A stretch of 64,000 nt of DNA from Lachnospiraceae bacterium (GCA_024681795.1 JAILAD010000088.1:33852-97851), one strand, 5' to 3'; positions 1 to 8,156 are shown, counted from the first letter of the stretch. Numbers and translations are program-made. Notes: generated by a model not told the origin, from the sequence alone.

Positions 1-10
1 TGTTGCCTGT

Positions 11-61
11 GTTGTGGTTCTCAGTGTTATGGTTCTTAGTGTTATGGTTCTTTGTGTTGGG
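11..61. repeat. 15-bp tandem repeat at the window edge
   Basis: Three consecutive 15-bp units (11-25, 26-40, 41-55; consensus GTTATGGTTCTTAGT) plus a partial fourth. On the minus strand one frame reads repeating N-T-K-N-H. That frame has no start codon here and is -1 relative to the end of the LRR lipoprotein gene, so it may be non-coding, or a tail reached only by frameshift. It resembles the NHK-type 15-bp repeats inside the membrane protein gene near 24.7 kb. Confidence 0.7.
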
Positions 62-72
62 TGTTTTATTCT

Positions 73-1116
73 CTACTGCTGTTCCTCTTCCGGTTTCGGA
101 ACCTCGGGGCCTCCCTCGAAGGCATATACTTCATCCATTACATTATTGGAAACCATATTCCGCATGGCGTTATAATGAGGGCCTTCTCTCCAGCCCTGAT
201 CGACGGAGCCTGTTCCGGAAGTGATGATTTTGGCATCCGGATAAAGATCCTTTAATTCATTGATGTCCTGCCACGGAATACCCGTGTTGTAAATCCAGAG
301 TTTCTGCAGATTTTTGAAATTTTTAAACGGTTCCGCGGAATTCACGGGATTATAGCAGACATTCAAATCCTCCAGCTCGGTAAGTTCGGAAAGCACACTC
401 ATATCCGTTACGTTATTGGCAAACAGCTCCAAATAACGAAGGTGCGGACAATATTTGAGTTTTGAAATATCCGAAAGACGGACTCTCTTGGACGGGGAGT
501 CGAAATTATCGACAAGAATCAGCACACGAAGATTCGGCATATACTCCAGGAAATCCAGATTCGTGATATAGTTATGCCCCAGATCCAGCGCCACCATGTC
601 CGTGCAATATTTCAGGTATTTGCAGTCCTCATCGTCAAGTCTCGGCTGGTACTCATTTGCAAGAAGTGTGGAAAAACCGACCGAATCCGTAGGGATGGTA
701 TAAGTCTTTACCTTGATATCCCAGATAATGCGGACATCCGGATGCGCATCCTGAAGAGCCGCATAACCGTCATTGTCAAGACCGCAATCCTTCATGGTTA
801 TTTTCTTTAAATCCGTCATGGAGGAAAGAAATGCCTCCATATCGAGTTCGCTTACGTCAATTCCGGATAAATCCACTTCTTCTGCATCTGACATTACTTC
901 AAATTCATCGCCGAGTTTTACCAAAACCGGTTCGGGTTCAGGTTCCGGTTCCGAAATGCTTTCCTCTTCAGGTGCGGACGGTTCCTCCCATACAATAAGC
1001 CGTACCGATTCAGATTCCGAATTGATTTCCGTTTCCGTTTTATTACAGCCTGCAAAACATATTGCACCCGTCAGCCCAAGAACAACAACGAATACGCATA
1101 ATCTGATCTTTTTCAT
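73..1116 (-). CDS. Leucine-rich-repeat lipoprotein
   Basis: Predicted secreted lipoprotein of 347 residues. The N-terminus has two lysines, a hydrophobic stretch and a lipobox ending FAGC at about residue 23, so it should be lipidated and held on the outer face of the membrane. An acidic Pro/Glu linker (EPEPEPEP) follows, then about five irregular leucine-rich repeats (for example LDLGHNYITNLDFL and LRYLELFANNVTDM), and an acidic tail. I start it at the second in-frame ATG because AGGGAG sits 7 nt before it; the longer ORF start at 1137 has no such site. LRR lipoproteins usually bind other proteins, and the ligand here is unknown. A 9-bp perfect hairpin lies just upstream. Confidence 0.8.
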   Translation of the reverse strand: MKKIRLCVFVVVLGLTGAICFAGCNKTETEINSESESVRLIVWEEPSAPEEESISEPEPEPEPVLVKLGDEFEVMSDAEEVDLSGIDVSELDMEAFLSSMTDLKKITMKDCGLDNDGYAALQDAHPDVRIIWDIKVKTYTIPTDSVGFSTLLANEYQPRLDDEDCKYLKYCTDMVALDLGHNYITNLDFLEYMPNLRVLILVDNFDSPSKRVRLSDISKLKYCPHLRYLELFANNVTDMSVLSELTELEDLNVCYNPVNSAEPFKNFKNLQKLWIYNTGIPWQDINELKDLYPDAKIITSGTGSVDQGWREGPHYNAMRNMVSNNVMDEVYAFEGGPEVPKPEEEQQ

Positions 1117-1133
1117 CGTTTTCTCCCTGTAAA

Positions 1134-1174
1134 TCAATAAAACTGCATCGTTTTACCGATGCAGTCCTATTATA
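1134..1174 (-). promoter_or_regulatory. Hairpin plus -10 element before the LRR lipoprotein
   Basis: ACTGCATCG (1142-1150) pairs perfectly with CGATGCAGT (1157-1165), and on the minus strand the hairpin is followed by TTTTATT. This fits an intrinsic terminator for the Rpn gene upstream. A TATAAT with extended TG (TGTTATAAT, minus strand, 1169-1174) lies directly before it, so the same hairpin may instead form the 5' end of the lipoprotein mRNA. The two readings are not exclusive. Confidence 0.5.
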
Positions 1175-1250
1175 ACATACCTTATTATAAAAATCATCAA
1201 AAATCGAATATTTGTTCTGTTTTTGAGGCCAGTTTTTGAGTACCTGCTTT

Positions 1251-2105
1251 TTATTGTGTATTCTTTTCGGCAAGAAGATTTCGAAGCCGGATTATTTCCT
1301 CCTCCGCTGCTTTGGCATCCGCCTCAGCGGCATCGGCACGGGCTTTTTCTCTTTCGGTATTAAGGCGCTCTTCTTCCCTTCCTTCTTCTCTTCCTTCTTC
1401 CCTTCCTTCTTCTCTTCCTTCTTCTCTTCCTTCTTCCCTGGCATCTTCCAGAAGTATTCTCTGCCTTAAATATTCCGATCGATAAATATAATTCATCCTG
1501 TTTTCCTCCACGGCCTTCTTTAGATCTTCCGTTAAAACATCTTCCGCTTTCCCGCTTCTTACAAACTCAAAAAAATGAATCAACTCTTTTGGGATATCCG
1601 AATCTTCATACGTGCAGTTAAAGAAATAGGTTCTTCTCCCGTCATCCAGTGTCTGCGGCGGGTTTTCACCGGTTCTGTTTTGAAACTCGTAAACCGGTTT
1701 GCCTCTTCCAAAAGGATCAAAAGTGCAAATAAACACTATATTGTTTTCCGGCAGTTTTTTATAGGAACCGCTTCTGTTTAAAAAATCCACATCCAGTTCG
1801 CTCTGATAAAAGCGGCTTCTTTTCGGTAATTCCAGCTTTTCAAATGATTGATTATTGAGGTTCTGCATCTCCAAATCAAACATGGAATTTTCATCCTTGG
1901 AATAGATATCCAGCCGAATCATTTTACCGTCTTTCGTCTGCAGTAAACGTTTCTCTGATACTACTTCTTTAAGTTCTCCGATTTTTTTACCCAGCAGACA
2001 TTCCAGTACGCGTCTGCATCTGTCCTTGTCTTCCATGACTTTCCCGAACATAAATGCATCCGAAAAAGTCTGGTCCTCGTAGTTTTTCATTTTTTCATTT
2101 GCCAT
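1251..2105 (-). CDS. Rpn family PD-(D/E)XK nuclease / putative transposase
   Basis: Protein of 284 residues matching the Rpn/PDDEXK family often annotated as recombination-promoting nuclease or putative transposase. Family hallmarks are the N-terminal TFSDAFMFGKVM segment, the RLDIYSKDENSMFDLEMQ core (D of RLDI and the E-x-Q of DLEMQ form the expected catalytic set) and the YRSEY region. These proteins are thought to act as DNA endonucleases linked to RecA-independent recombination; many copies are mobile or fast evolving. The C-terminus consists of an EEGR tetrapeptide repeat and a charged coiled coil. The start is supported by GGGAG 7 nt upstream. A strong promoter lies about 160 nt upstream. 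No terminal repeats or partner transposon genes are seen. Confidence 0.85.
   Translation of the reverse strand: MANEKMKNYEDQTFSDAFMFGKVMEDKDRCRRVLECLLGKKIGELKEVVSEKRLLQTKDGKMIRLDIYSKDENSMFDLEMQNLNNQSFEKLELPKRSRFYQSELDVDFLNRSGSYKKLPENNIVFICTFDPFGRGKPVYEFQNRTGENPPQTLDDGRRTYFFNCTYEDSDIPKELIHFFEFVRSGKAEDVLTEDLKKAVEENRMNYIYRSEYLRQRILLEDAREEGREEGREEGREEGREEGREEERLNTEREKARADAAEADAKAAEEEIIRLRNLLAEKNTQ
1371..1442 (-). repeat. 12-bp tandem repeat encoding EEGR
   Basis: Six 12-bp units (consensus TTCTTCCCTTCC / TTCTTCTCTTCC on the plus strand, the last degenerate) encode EEGR repeats inside the Rpn nuclease gene. Because the unit is a multiple of three, slippage would change the length of the linker rather than the reading frame. 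Confidence 0.9.
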
Positions 2106-2263
2106 AAACTCTCCCTTCCTGACAGGAGATCGGCAACTCTCCCGTCAAACTGTATGAAATAATATTTGACAGGAAATTTCCGAACGGATGAAGCCTCATC
2201 CACGGTGCCGGGAATCCGGCGAAAGAATGATTCCTGACGGCGATGTTTCGCCTTTGTGAATGC

Positions 2264-2292
2264 ATCATAACACGCAAAAAAACGCAATTCAA
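2264..2292 (-). promoter_or_regulatory. Sigma-A promoter for the Rpn nuclease gene
   Basis: Reading the minus strand, TTGAAT (2287-2292), a 17-bp spacer and TATGAT (2264-2269). Transcription would start near 2257, giving a leader of about 150 nt before the ATG at 2105. No riboswitch was recognised in that leader. Confidence 0.7.
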
Positions 2293-2303
2293 CAGCATAA
2301 ATA

Positions 2304-2329
2304 AAAATCCGGGGAAATCCCCGGATTTT
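2304..2329 (-). terminator. Intrinsic terminator of the ior-paaK-ACT operon
   Basis: Perfect 11-bp stem AAAATCCGGGG / CCCCGGATTTT with a 4-nt loop, followed on the minus strand by a T-rich run. It sits about 140 nt after the ACT gene stop, with the two palindromic repeats in between, and directly upstream of the Rpn promoter. Confidence 0.85.
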
Positions 2330-2410
2330 CTACGTATTGCACAAAGTTTTTTGTTTTTTTGCTTTGTAAAGTCTCCAAAGCCTTATAGATACTGTATTTA
2401 TCTTGTCAAT

Positions 2411-2433
2411 GTAATGGGGTCAGGCACCATTAC
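2411..2433. repeat. 23-bp palindromic dispersed repeat, locus 1 copy A
   Basis: Arms GTAATGG and CCATTAC flank the core GGTCAGGCA. Identical to the copies at 2439, 17414 and 17439. The pair at this locus is separated by 5 bp. Confidence 0.9.
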
Positions 2434-2438
2434 ACCGC

Positions 2439-2461
2439 GTAATGGGGTCAGGCACCATTAC
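2439..2461. repeat. 23-bp palindromic dispersed repeat, locus 1 copy B
   Basis: Second identical copy. It ends 7 nt before the stop codon of the ACT-domain gene (plus-strand coordinates), the same distance seen at the second locus beside the histidine phosphatase gene. Confidence 0.9.
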
Positions 2462-2468
2462 AGAATTG

Positions 2469-2897
2469 TTACAGAGAATAAGCAGCCTGGGGATCTACCA
2501 GTTCCATTCCCGCATTCTTCACTGCTTCATACGCTTTCTCAATGTCGGAAACCTTTAAAATCATGGATCCGAACTCCTTGCTGGAGCTTAATGTATACAT
2601 ATACTCAATGTTGATATTCTCGGCTGCGAGTACCTTCGTAAGTTTGCTTACGCTGCCCGGAACCTGCTGCAGGCGTACGCCCAGGACCTCGGTAAGGCGG
2701 GAGGAATATCCCTCTTCCTTAAGGATGGCCTTTGCTCTGTCCGGATCGGATACCACAAGGCGGAGAACACCGTATTCGCTGGTGTCTGCAAGTGCAAGAC
2801 ATGCGATATTGATATCATTTTTTGCAAGAAGGTCCGTTACGCTTTCCAGTCTGCCTTCCCTGTTTTCCAAAAATACCGTCAACTGTTTTAAAAACAT
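2469..2897 (-). CDS. Tandem ACT-domain protein of the ior-paaK cluster
   Basis: Protein of 142 residues made of two ACT-like beta-alpha-beta halves, starting MFLKQLTVFLENREGRLESV and repeating the pattern at about residue 70 (GVRLQQVPGSVSKLTKVL). ACT domains bind amino acids and act as regulators; free-standing proteins of this type often sit next to phenylacetate-CoA ligase and indolepyruvate oxidoreductase, as here. It probably senses aromatic or branched amino acids and tunes the neighbouring enzymes, but the ligand is inferred only from position. It is the last gene of the operon, 20 nt after paaK, with GGGGG 10 nt before the ATG. Confidence 0.85.
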   Translation of the reverse strand: MFLKQLTVFLENREGRLESVTDLLAKNDINIACLALADTSEYGVLRLVVSDPDRAKAILKEEGYSSRLTEVLGVRLQQVPGSVSKLTKVLAAENINIEYMYTLSSSKEFGSMILKVSDIEKAYEAVKNAGMELVDPQAAYSL

Positions 2898-2917
2898 AAT
2901 TTCTACCCCCTTTTCCT

Positions 2918-4219
2918 TTATTCGTCAAGCACACGCTTGTCGATTACATGAACGGACTTGCCTGCGCTTCGTTCCAAAGTTCTCGGCTCCACAAGTTTTA
3001 CTTTTACGGCAATCAGAATTGCACTCTGAAGTGCCGCTGCAATCTTCTTTGTTAAATTCTCCATCTCTTTTACTTCGTCGGAGAAGAAACTTTCTTCCAC
3101 TTCCACCTGAACTTCCAGGGTGTCCAGGTTGTTCACTCTGTCCACAATCATTAAGTAATGAGGTGTGGTACCTGCGATTTCAAGAAGCGCGGTTTCCACC
3201 TGGGACGGGAATACGTTGACTCCGCGGATGATTAACATATCATCGCTTCTTCCCTTGAATCTGGAGATTCTCGGCATCGTTCTGCCGCATTCACAGGGTG
3301 TATGGTCAATGCTTGTCAAATCCTTCGTACGATAACGGATTAACGGCATTCCTTCCTTGGTAAGCGTGGTAAATACCAGTTCTCCCACGGTTCCGTCCGG
3401 TACCTGTTTTAAGGTATCGCGGTCCACGATTTCCGCATAGAAATGATCTTCCTGAACATGAAGACCTTTATGGAATTCGCAGTCGCAGGCAACACCCGGC
3501 CCGCAGATTTCGGAAAGGCCGTAAATATCGTGAGCGTGGATGTGTAATTTTTCCTCAATCTGCAGTCGCATCTTTTCGGTCCAGGGCTCTGCACCGCAGA
3601 TGGCGGTCTTTAAGCAGAGTTTGTCAAGCGCATCCATTTCCTTGATTACTTCCGCAATATGAAGCAGGTAGGAAGGTGTGCAGGCAATGGCAGTTGCCTT
3701 GAAATCCTCCATCATGGTAACGAGTCTCTTGGTATTACCGGTGGACATCGGAACCGTGGTGCAGCCTAAATTCTCTGCTCCGTAATGAAGTCCGAGACCG
3801 CCGGTGAAAAGACCGTAACCGTAAGCAACCTGGATAATATCATCCTTGGTGACGTTACACATCATCAGATCTCTTGCAACGCATTCCTGCCAGAGTTCGA
3901 TATCTTTTCTGGTGTATGCAACAACCGTTGCCTTTCCGGTGGTACCGGAGGATGCATGTACACGTACAATCTGGGACTGCGGCACTGCCAGAAGTCCGAA
4001 CGGATAATTGTCTCTTAAGTCGTTCTTTGTGGTAAACGGAAGTTTTTCGATATCTTCGATTCCTCTGATATCGCCGGGTTCAAGGCCCAGTTCCTGCATT
4101 TTCTTACGGTAAAATTCCACGTTGTGATAAACGTTGTTAACCAGTTTGCGAAGACGTGCAGACTGCATATTCTGCATCTCATCGCGGCTCATACATTCTC
4201 TTGCTTCATTCCAAATCAT
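2918..4219 (-). CDS. paaK: Phenylacetate--CoA ligase (AMP-forming)
   Basis: ANL-superfamily enzyme of 433 residues that activates phenylacetate or related aryl acids with ATP and CoA, giving aryl-CoA, AMP and pyrophosphate. The AMP-binding loop SSGTTGKATVVAYT lies near residue 90, the Y-G-L-S-E motif (DIYGLSE) follows, and the C-terminal subdomain holds RGVNVFPSQVE. Length is typical of the family. I start at the internal ATG (MIWNEARECMSRDE) because AAAGGA lies 8 nt before it; the 25-residue upstream extension of the longest ORF looks untranslated. It follows iorB by about 170 nt and precedes the ACT gene. With IorAB it links aryl-pyruvates, aryl-CoA and aryl-acetates. Confidence 0.92.
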   Translation of the reverse strand: MIWNEARECMSRDEMQNMQSARLRKLVNNVYHNVEFYRKKMQELGLEPGDIRGIEDIEKLPFTTKNDLRDNYPFGLLAVPQSQIVRVHASSGTTGKATVVAYTRKDIELWQECVARDLMMCNVTKDDIIQVAYGYGLFTGGLGLHYGAENLGCTTVPMSTGNTKRLVTMMEDFKATAIACTPSYLLHIAEVIKEMDALDKLCLKTAICGAEPWTEKMRLQIEEKLHIHAHDIYGLSEICGPGVACDCEFHKGLHVQEDHFYAEIVDRDTLKQVPDGTVGELVFTTLTKEGMPLIRYRTKDLTSIDHTPCECGRTMPRISRFKGRSDDMLIIRGVNVFPSQVETALLEIAGTTPHYLMIVDRVNNLDTLEVQVEVEESFFSDEVKEMENLTKKIAAALQSAILIAVKVKLVEPRTLERSAGKSVHVIDKRVLDE

Positions 4220-4390
4220 AATTATATCCTTTCCCGCGCCTGTCCCACAGTTGCGGGTTATTTCGGCGCATTTATCTTTTTCTGACGGTAACAAATCTCT
4301 TAACCGGAAAAATCCGTTTCTAAGAAGAAATGTGTCCCCTCGTTTATCGGTTACTGTTTCACGTAAATGAGTTGACGTCTTACCGTCGTG

Positions 4391-4960
4391 TCAAAAGACA
4401 AATCCTGCCTCGAATGCTTTTTTATTGATGTCAACCGTCTTTGCAGGTACCGTATTTTCGATTACCTTAAGCCAGTCTTCTTTTGCAAAATCCATATGCT
4501 TTGCCGCAACACCGACAATAATGGTATTGAAAACCCTTGTATTTCCGAGTTTCTTTGCTTCTTCCATCGCATCCAGGGAAATCACTTTGTATTTCTTCGA
4601 AAGATTCTCGATGATGCCTTCCGGATACTCTGCGGCACCCGTTACTACGGTCATCGGATCGATTCTCTGGTCGTTTACGATCAAAACCCCGTCCGGTTTT
4701 AAGAAGTGTGCATAACGGAGTGCTTCCAGACGCTCAAATGCAATTAAAACATCCGCACATCCCTCTTCCACGATGGGCTCGTTCACCTTGTCCCCGTAAC
4801 GGACAAATGTTACGACGGAACCGCCTCTCTGTGCCATTCCGTGTACCTCGGATAATTTAACGTCATAACCCGACATGGTTATGATTCCGCCTAAAATACG
4901 GCTCGTAAGCAGTGTTCCCTGTCCGCCTACGCCGACAATCATAATACTCTTTGTTTCCAT
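4391..4960 (-). CDS. iorB: Indolepyruvate ferredoxin oxidoreductase, beta subunit
   Basis: Beta subunit of 189 residues, pairing with IorA to oxidise indolepyruvate and other aryl-2-oxoacids with CoA to aryl-acetyl-CoA, CO2 and reduced ferredoxin. It shows the pyruvate-ferredoxin oxidoreductase gamma-type fold: glycine-rich MIVGVGGQGTLLTSRIL at the N-terminus, then SEVHGMAQRGGSVVTFVRYG, which is characteristic of the family. The GGGAGG ribosome binding site lies in the last codons of iorA, with 2 nt between stop and start, so translation of the two subunits is likely coupled. Confidence 0.95.
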   Translation of the reverse strand: METKSIMIVGVGGQGTLLTSRILGGIITMSGYDVKLSEVHGMAQRGGSVVTFVRYGDKVNEPIVEEGCADVLIAFERLEALRYAHFLKPDGVLIVNDQRIDPMTVVTGAAEYPEGIIENLSKKYKVISLDAMEEAKKLGNTRVFNTIIVGVAAKHMDFAKEDWLKVIENTVPAKTVDINKKAFEAGFVF

Positions 4961-4962
4961 TT

Positions 4963-6711
4963 TTACACCTCCCTTGACTCGATGGCGCCGAACTTGCAGC
5001 GGCTTTCACACAAACCGCATCCGTTACACATCGTCTCATCGATGCGGATGGTTCCGTCAGGGTTCTTTGTAAGTGCCGGGCATCCGGGTTTTAAGCACAT
5101 ACCGCACTTCTTGCATTTGTCGGAAAGTGCATAACATTTTTTATGAGAAATATTGGTTTTAAGAAGTGCGCAGGGCGCCTGGGAAATAATAACGGAAACC
5201 GCATCTCTTGCCACTTCTTCTTTAATTGTCGCCTTTAATTTTTCGGTATCGAATGCGTTTACGACACTGACATGCTCCACACCGAGTGCGTGACACAAAT
5301 CAACCAGATCCACTGCATAGGTTGCTTCGCCAGATAAGGTTTTTCCGGTTGCCGCATGATCCTGATGTCCCGTCATACCGGTGGTGGAATTGTCCATAAT
5401 GATTACCGTTCCGGTAGATTTGTTGTAAACCATGTTTAAAAGGGAATTGATACCGGTATGAAGGAATGTGGAATCACCGATTAAAGCAACCCAGTTTTTG
5501 ATATATTCCTTGCCTTTTGCTTTTTCCATACCGTGTAAGGTAGAAATGGAAGAGCCCATGCAAACCGTGGTATCAATTACGTTTAAGGGTGCTACCGCAC
5601 CGAGAGTATAGCAACCGATATCTCCGGCTCCGTGTATTTTTAATTCATTCAGTACCGTGAATGTGCTTCTGTGCGGGCAGCCCGGGCAGAGAATGGGCGG
5701 ACGCGCCGGAACCTTTGCGGGTTCCTCGGTCTTTACTTCCTCTTTGAGAATTGCCTTACGAAGCATATTTGCGCTGTATTCCCCCTGTACGGTGAGGATG
5801 TCTTTTCCGTGGCAGGCAATTCCCATTGCCTTAACCTGCTCTTCAATTAACGGCTCAAGTTCTTCCACGATATAGAGTGTCTCAACCTTTGAAGCGAAGT
5901 CTGCAATCAGTTTCTTCGGAAGGGGATGAACCAGTCCGAGTTTTAAGACGGATGCATTCGGGAGTGCCTCTTTTACGTACTGGTAAGGGATTCCGGAGGT
6001 AATGACACCGATTTTTTTATCATTCCATTCCACTTTGTTGTAGGATGCGGTATCGGCATCTTCGGACATGTCCTTCAGACGTTTTTCCACAAATACATGG
6101 CGGCCCTTTGCCATTGCAGGCATCATAACGTTCTTCGGAACGCTTCTTTCATAGGGCTTGTCTTCCACTTCCGCACGATCGTTTAATTCCACAACGCCCT
6201 GGCTGTGTGCGAGTCTTGTGGTGGTGCGGATCATAATCGGGCAGTCATATTTCTCCGAAAGTTCAAAAGCAAGTTTGGTGAAATCCTTTGCTTCCTGTGA
6301 ATCGGACGGTTCCAGAACAGGCACCTGCGCTACTCTGGCAACACATCTGGAATCCTGCTCATTCTGCGAAGAATAAAGACCGGGATCGTCTGCCGCAACC
6401 AGTACCAGACCGCCGTTTACACCGATGTAGGATACGGTATATAAGGGATCCGATGCAACATTGACGCCGACCATTTTCATGGATGCAAGCGCTCTTACGC
6501 CGCTCATGGATGCACCGATGGCTACCTCCATTGCTACTTTTTCGTTGGGAGACCATTCCGCGTAAATACCGTCGTACTTCACGATATTTTCACTGATCTC
6601 CGTGCTGGGTGTTCCGGGATATGCGGCAGATACTTTAACGCCTGCTTCCCATGCACCCCTGGCAATCGCTTCATTGCCGAGCATGATTTTCTTTTCCACG
6701 TTTCTGTCCAT
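4963..6711 (-). CDS. iorA: Indolepyruvate ferredoxin oxidoreductase, alpha subunit
   Basis: Large thiamine-pyrophosphate subunit, 582 residues from the ATG chosen. The N-terminus (MLGNEAIARGAWEAGV, AAYPGTPSTEI) is the typical IorA pyrimidine-binding part; CPGCPHRSTF and GDSTFLHTGI mark the TPP-binding half. Two ferredoxin-type clusters close the protein: CKKCGMCLKPGC near residue 535 and CNGCGLCESRC near residue 565, as expected for an electron-transferring subunit. Start is uncertain: the open frame begins with TTG at 6792, ATG at 6711 has only AAAGG directly adjacent, and ATG at 6684 precedes MLGNEAI. I prefer 6711 by family length. It lies 87 nt after rnpB on the same strand with no clear terminator between. 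Confidence 0.93.
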   Translation of the reverse strand: MDRNVEKKIMLGNEAIARGAWEAGVKVSAAYPGTPSTEISENIVKYDGIYAEWSPNEKVAMEVAIGASMSGVRALASMKMVGVNVASDPLYTVSYIGVNGGLVLVAADDPGLYSSQNEQDSRCVARVAQVPVLEPSDSQEAKDFTKLAFELSEKYDCPIMIRTTTRLAHSQGVVELNDRAEVEDKPYERSVPKNVMMPAMAKGRHVFVEKRLKDMSEDADTASYNKVEWNDKKIGVITSGIPYQYVKEALPNASVLKLGLVHPLPKKLIADFASKVETLYIVEELEPLIEEQVKAMGIACHGKDILTVQGEYSANMLRKAILKEEVKTEEPAKVPARPPILCPGCPHRSTFTVLNELKIHGAGDIGCYTLGAVAPLNVIDTTVCMGSSISTLHGMEKAKGKEYIKNWVALIGDSTFLHTGINSLLNMVYNKSTGTVIIMDNSTTGMTGHQDHAATGKTLSGEATYAVDLVDLCHALGVEHVSVVNAFDTEKLKATIKEEVARDAVSVIISQAPCALLKTNISHKKCYALSDKCKKCGMCLKPGCPALTKNPDGTIRIDETMCNGCGLCESRCKFGAIESREV

Positions 6712-6798
6712 CCTTTCGTTTCCGCAGATTTCGGCTGCGGTTTCATTATTGCCGTTCCTTTTTATGCAGTCAGGATTCTGCTTGTTATTCAAAATGCG

Positions 6799-7130
6799 AG
6801 TGAGACTGTAAGCCGGGTTCTGTCGTGAATGATCATCTATCTAGGAGACATGTTACCATGCCCCTCAAGCAACCTACCTGAAAGCTAACCGGGCCGGCTC
6901 AACGCTTTCTGCTTGGTCTTGCTTCGGATGGGGTTTACACAGCCACGCCTGTTACCAGTCGTGCGGTAGTCTCTTACACTGCCATTCCACCCTTACCGCT
7001 TGCGCGGCGGTTTCTTTTCTGTTGCACTATCCTTGGGGTCACCCCCACCGGACGTTATCCGGCATCCTGCCCTGCGAAGCCCGGACTTTCCTCTCCCGTA
7101 TCAATACGGCAGCGATCATTCATCTCACTC
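6799..7130 (-). ncRNA. rnpB: RNase P RNA, bacterial class A
   Basis: Catalytic RNA of RNase P, which matures tRNA 5' ends. On the minus strand the conserved GAGGAAAGTCCGGGC (P4 region) occurs near 7090, and the 3' end holds GACAGAACCCGGCTTAC, the partner P4 strand. The ends pair as helix P1: GAGTGAGA at 7130 with TCTCACTC at about 6806-6799. Length of about 332 nt fits class A. A sigma-A promoter precedes it, implying a short 5' leader to be trimmed. Exact mature ends are estimated from P1. Confidence 0.95.
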
Positions 7131-7165
7131 AAAACGTCAATGTTTATAAACCCATTAACCTAATA

Positions 7166-7194
7166 ATTATAATAGTTTGCGGAATTTGATTCAA
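7166..7194 (-). promoter_or_regulatory. Sigma-A promoter of rnpB
   Basis: Minus strand: TTGAAT (7189-7194), a 17-bp spacer, then a perfect TATAAT (7166-7171). It is the only clear promoter upstream of rnpB and may also serve the ior operon by readthrough. Confidence 0.8.
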
Positions 7195-7355
7195 TAAGAA
7201 ATCTCCCGTTTCACTTAAAATTCCCCGAAAAATCACAATTTTGAAGTTTTTCGTGCCTGCAGTTCGGATTTCCGTTTTTCGATTTTTTAAAAATGTTTTC
7301 CGATAAGAAATTATCGCTTTTTGAAAATTATTTATCGTTTATCGTTAAATTTTTG

Positions 7356-7384
7356 TTGACAAACGTTTTTGTGGATGATAAGAT
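7356..7384 (+). promoter_or_regulatory. Sigma-A promoter of the DUF2975/XRE pair
   Basis: Perfect TTGACA (7356-7361), 17-bp spacer, TAAGAT (7379-7384). Just upstream the sequence repeats TTTATCG twice in tandem with a further TTATCG nearby, a possible binding site for the XRE regulator encoded downstream. The rest of the 7131-7508 gap is AT-rich and holds only this promoter and the divergent rnpB promoter. Confidence 0.8.
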
Positions 7385-7508
7385 GCAATTGTCGGAAGGG
7401 AAATGCAAAGGCCACGCAGATCGCAAACGACACACAGTATACTGAAAACGAAACACTACACCCGGGAACGAAACAGTAACCGGCAGAACAAACATAAAGG
7501 AGAAAATC

Positions 7509-8156
7509 ATGAACGAAGAAAATATCAAATTACGAAGAGTACAGAAAAGCTGCAAAGCAGCATCCATCATTTCCAAAATATTGTTCTTCTGCTGCATGGC
7601 AGGCTGCGGACTGGCTCTCATCACCGGAATCGTGATGATCGTCAACCGTGAAAGCATCGACCGGCAAATCGAAGAAAGCGCACAACAGGCAAAAACGGAA
7701 GCAAAGCTTCCCGACGAAAAAGTCGACATTAAAATGGGCCCCGTCACGGTTGCTTCCGTTACGGCCGAAGACATTGAAAACGGAAAACTTGCGACAGCCG
7801 TTAGCGGAAGAATGACATCAGACATCCCTCAGGTTCAGGAATTTTTTAACGAAAACGAAAATTCTTTAAGCCTTGTATACGGATTATACTGCATCACAAT
7901 GTCCTTTATGATCGGCATACTGACATTTGCCCTTTATTTCATCCACTCGGCATTCGCCATTATCGTAAAAGAAGGAAACCCTTTTGCAGACAGGGTAATC
8001 AAAAGGATCCTGGTTTCCTTCATCGTAATTTCGGTGGTACTGGCCGGTACGGCAGGCTTGGGTTTCGGAGTCCTCGGCGGATTCCTGGCCTGGGTTGTAT
8101 ACACCATTATGGATTACGGCCGTACCCTGAAGATTCAGTCCGATGAAACATTATAA
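7509..8156 (+). CDS. DUF2975-like polytopic membrane protein
   Basis: Membrane protein of 215 residues with about four hydrophobic segments: about 20-45, 112-140, 150-175 and a short one near the C-terminus. A polar loop of roughly 65 residues lies between the first two. The C-terminal half (IVKEGNPFADRVIKRIL, then a Gly-rich helix) resembles DUF2975 proteins, which are commonly encoded directly upstream of a small YozG-type XRE regulator. That is the arrangement here, with 11 nt between the genes. Function of the family is unknown; a sensor or modulator of the regulator is a reasonable guess. AAAGGAG before the ATG and the promoter at 7356 support expression. Confidence 0.8.
   Translation: MNEENIKLRRVQKSCKAASIISKILFFCCMAGCGLALITGIVMIVNRESIDRQIEESAQQAKTEAKLPDEKVDIKMGPVTVASVTAEDIENGKLATAVSGRMTSDIPQVQEFFNENENSLSLVYGLYCITMSFMIGILTFALYFIHSAFAIIVKEGNPFADRVIKRILVSFIVISVVLAGTAGLGFGVLGGFLAWVVYTIMDYGRTLKIQSDETL

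Noticed and set aside
1371-1442. Short regular repeats as a possible CRISPR array
   Set aside because: The 12-bp units are directly adjacent without spacers and encode EEGR in frame.
2411-2461. Paired palindromes as a two-repeat CRISPR remnant
   Set aside because: Spacers are only 5 and 2 bp and there are no cas genes.
2542-3219. Plus-strand ORF of 225 residues
   Set aside because: Opposite strand of the ACT and paaK genes, with Ser/Arg/Leu-rich low-complexity translation and no start signal.
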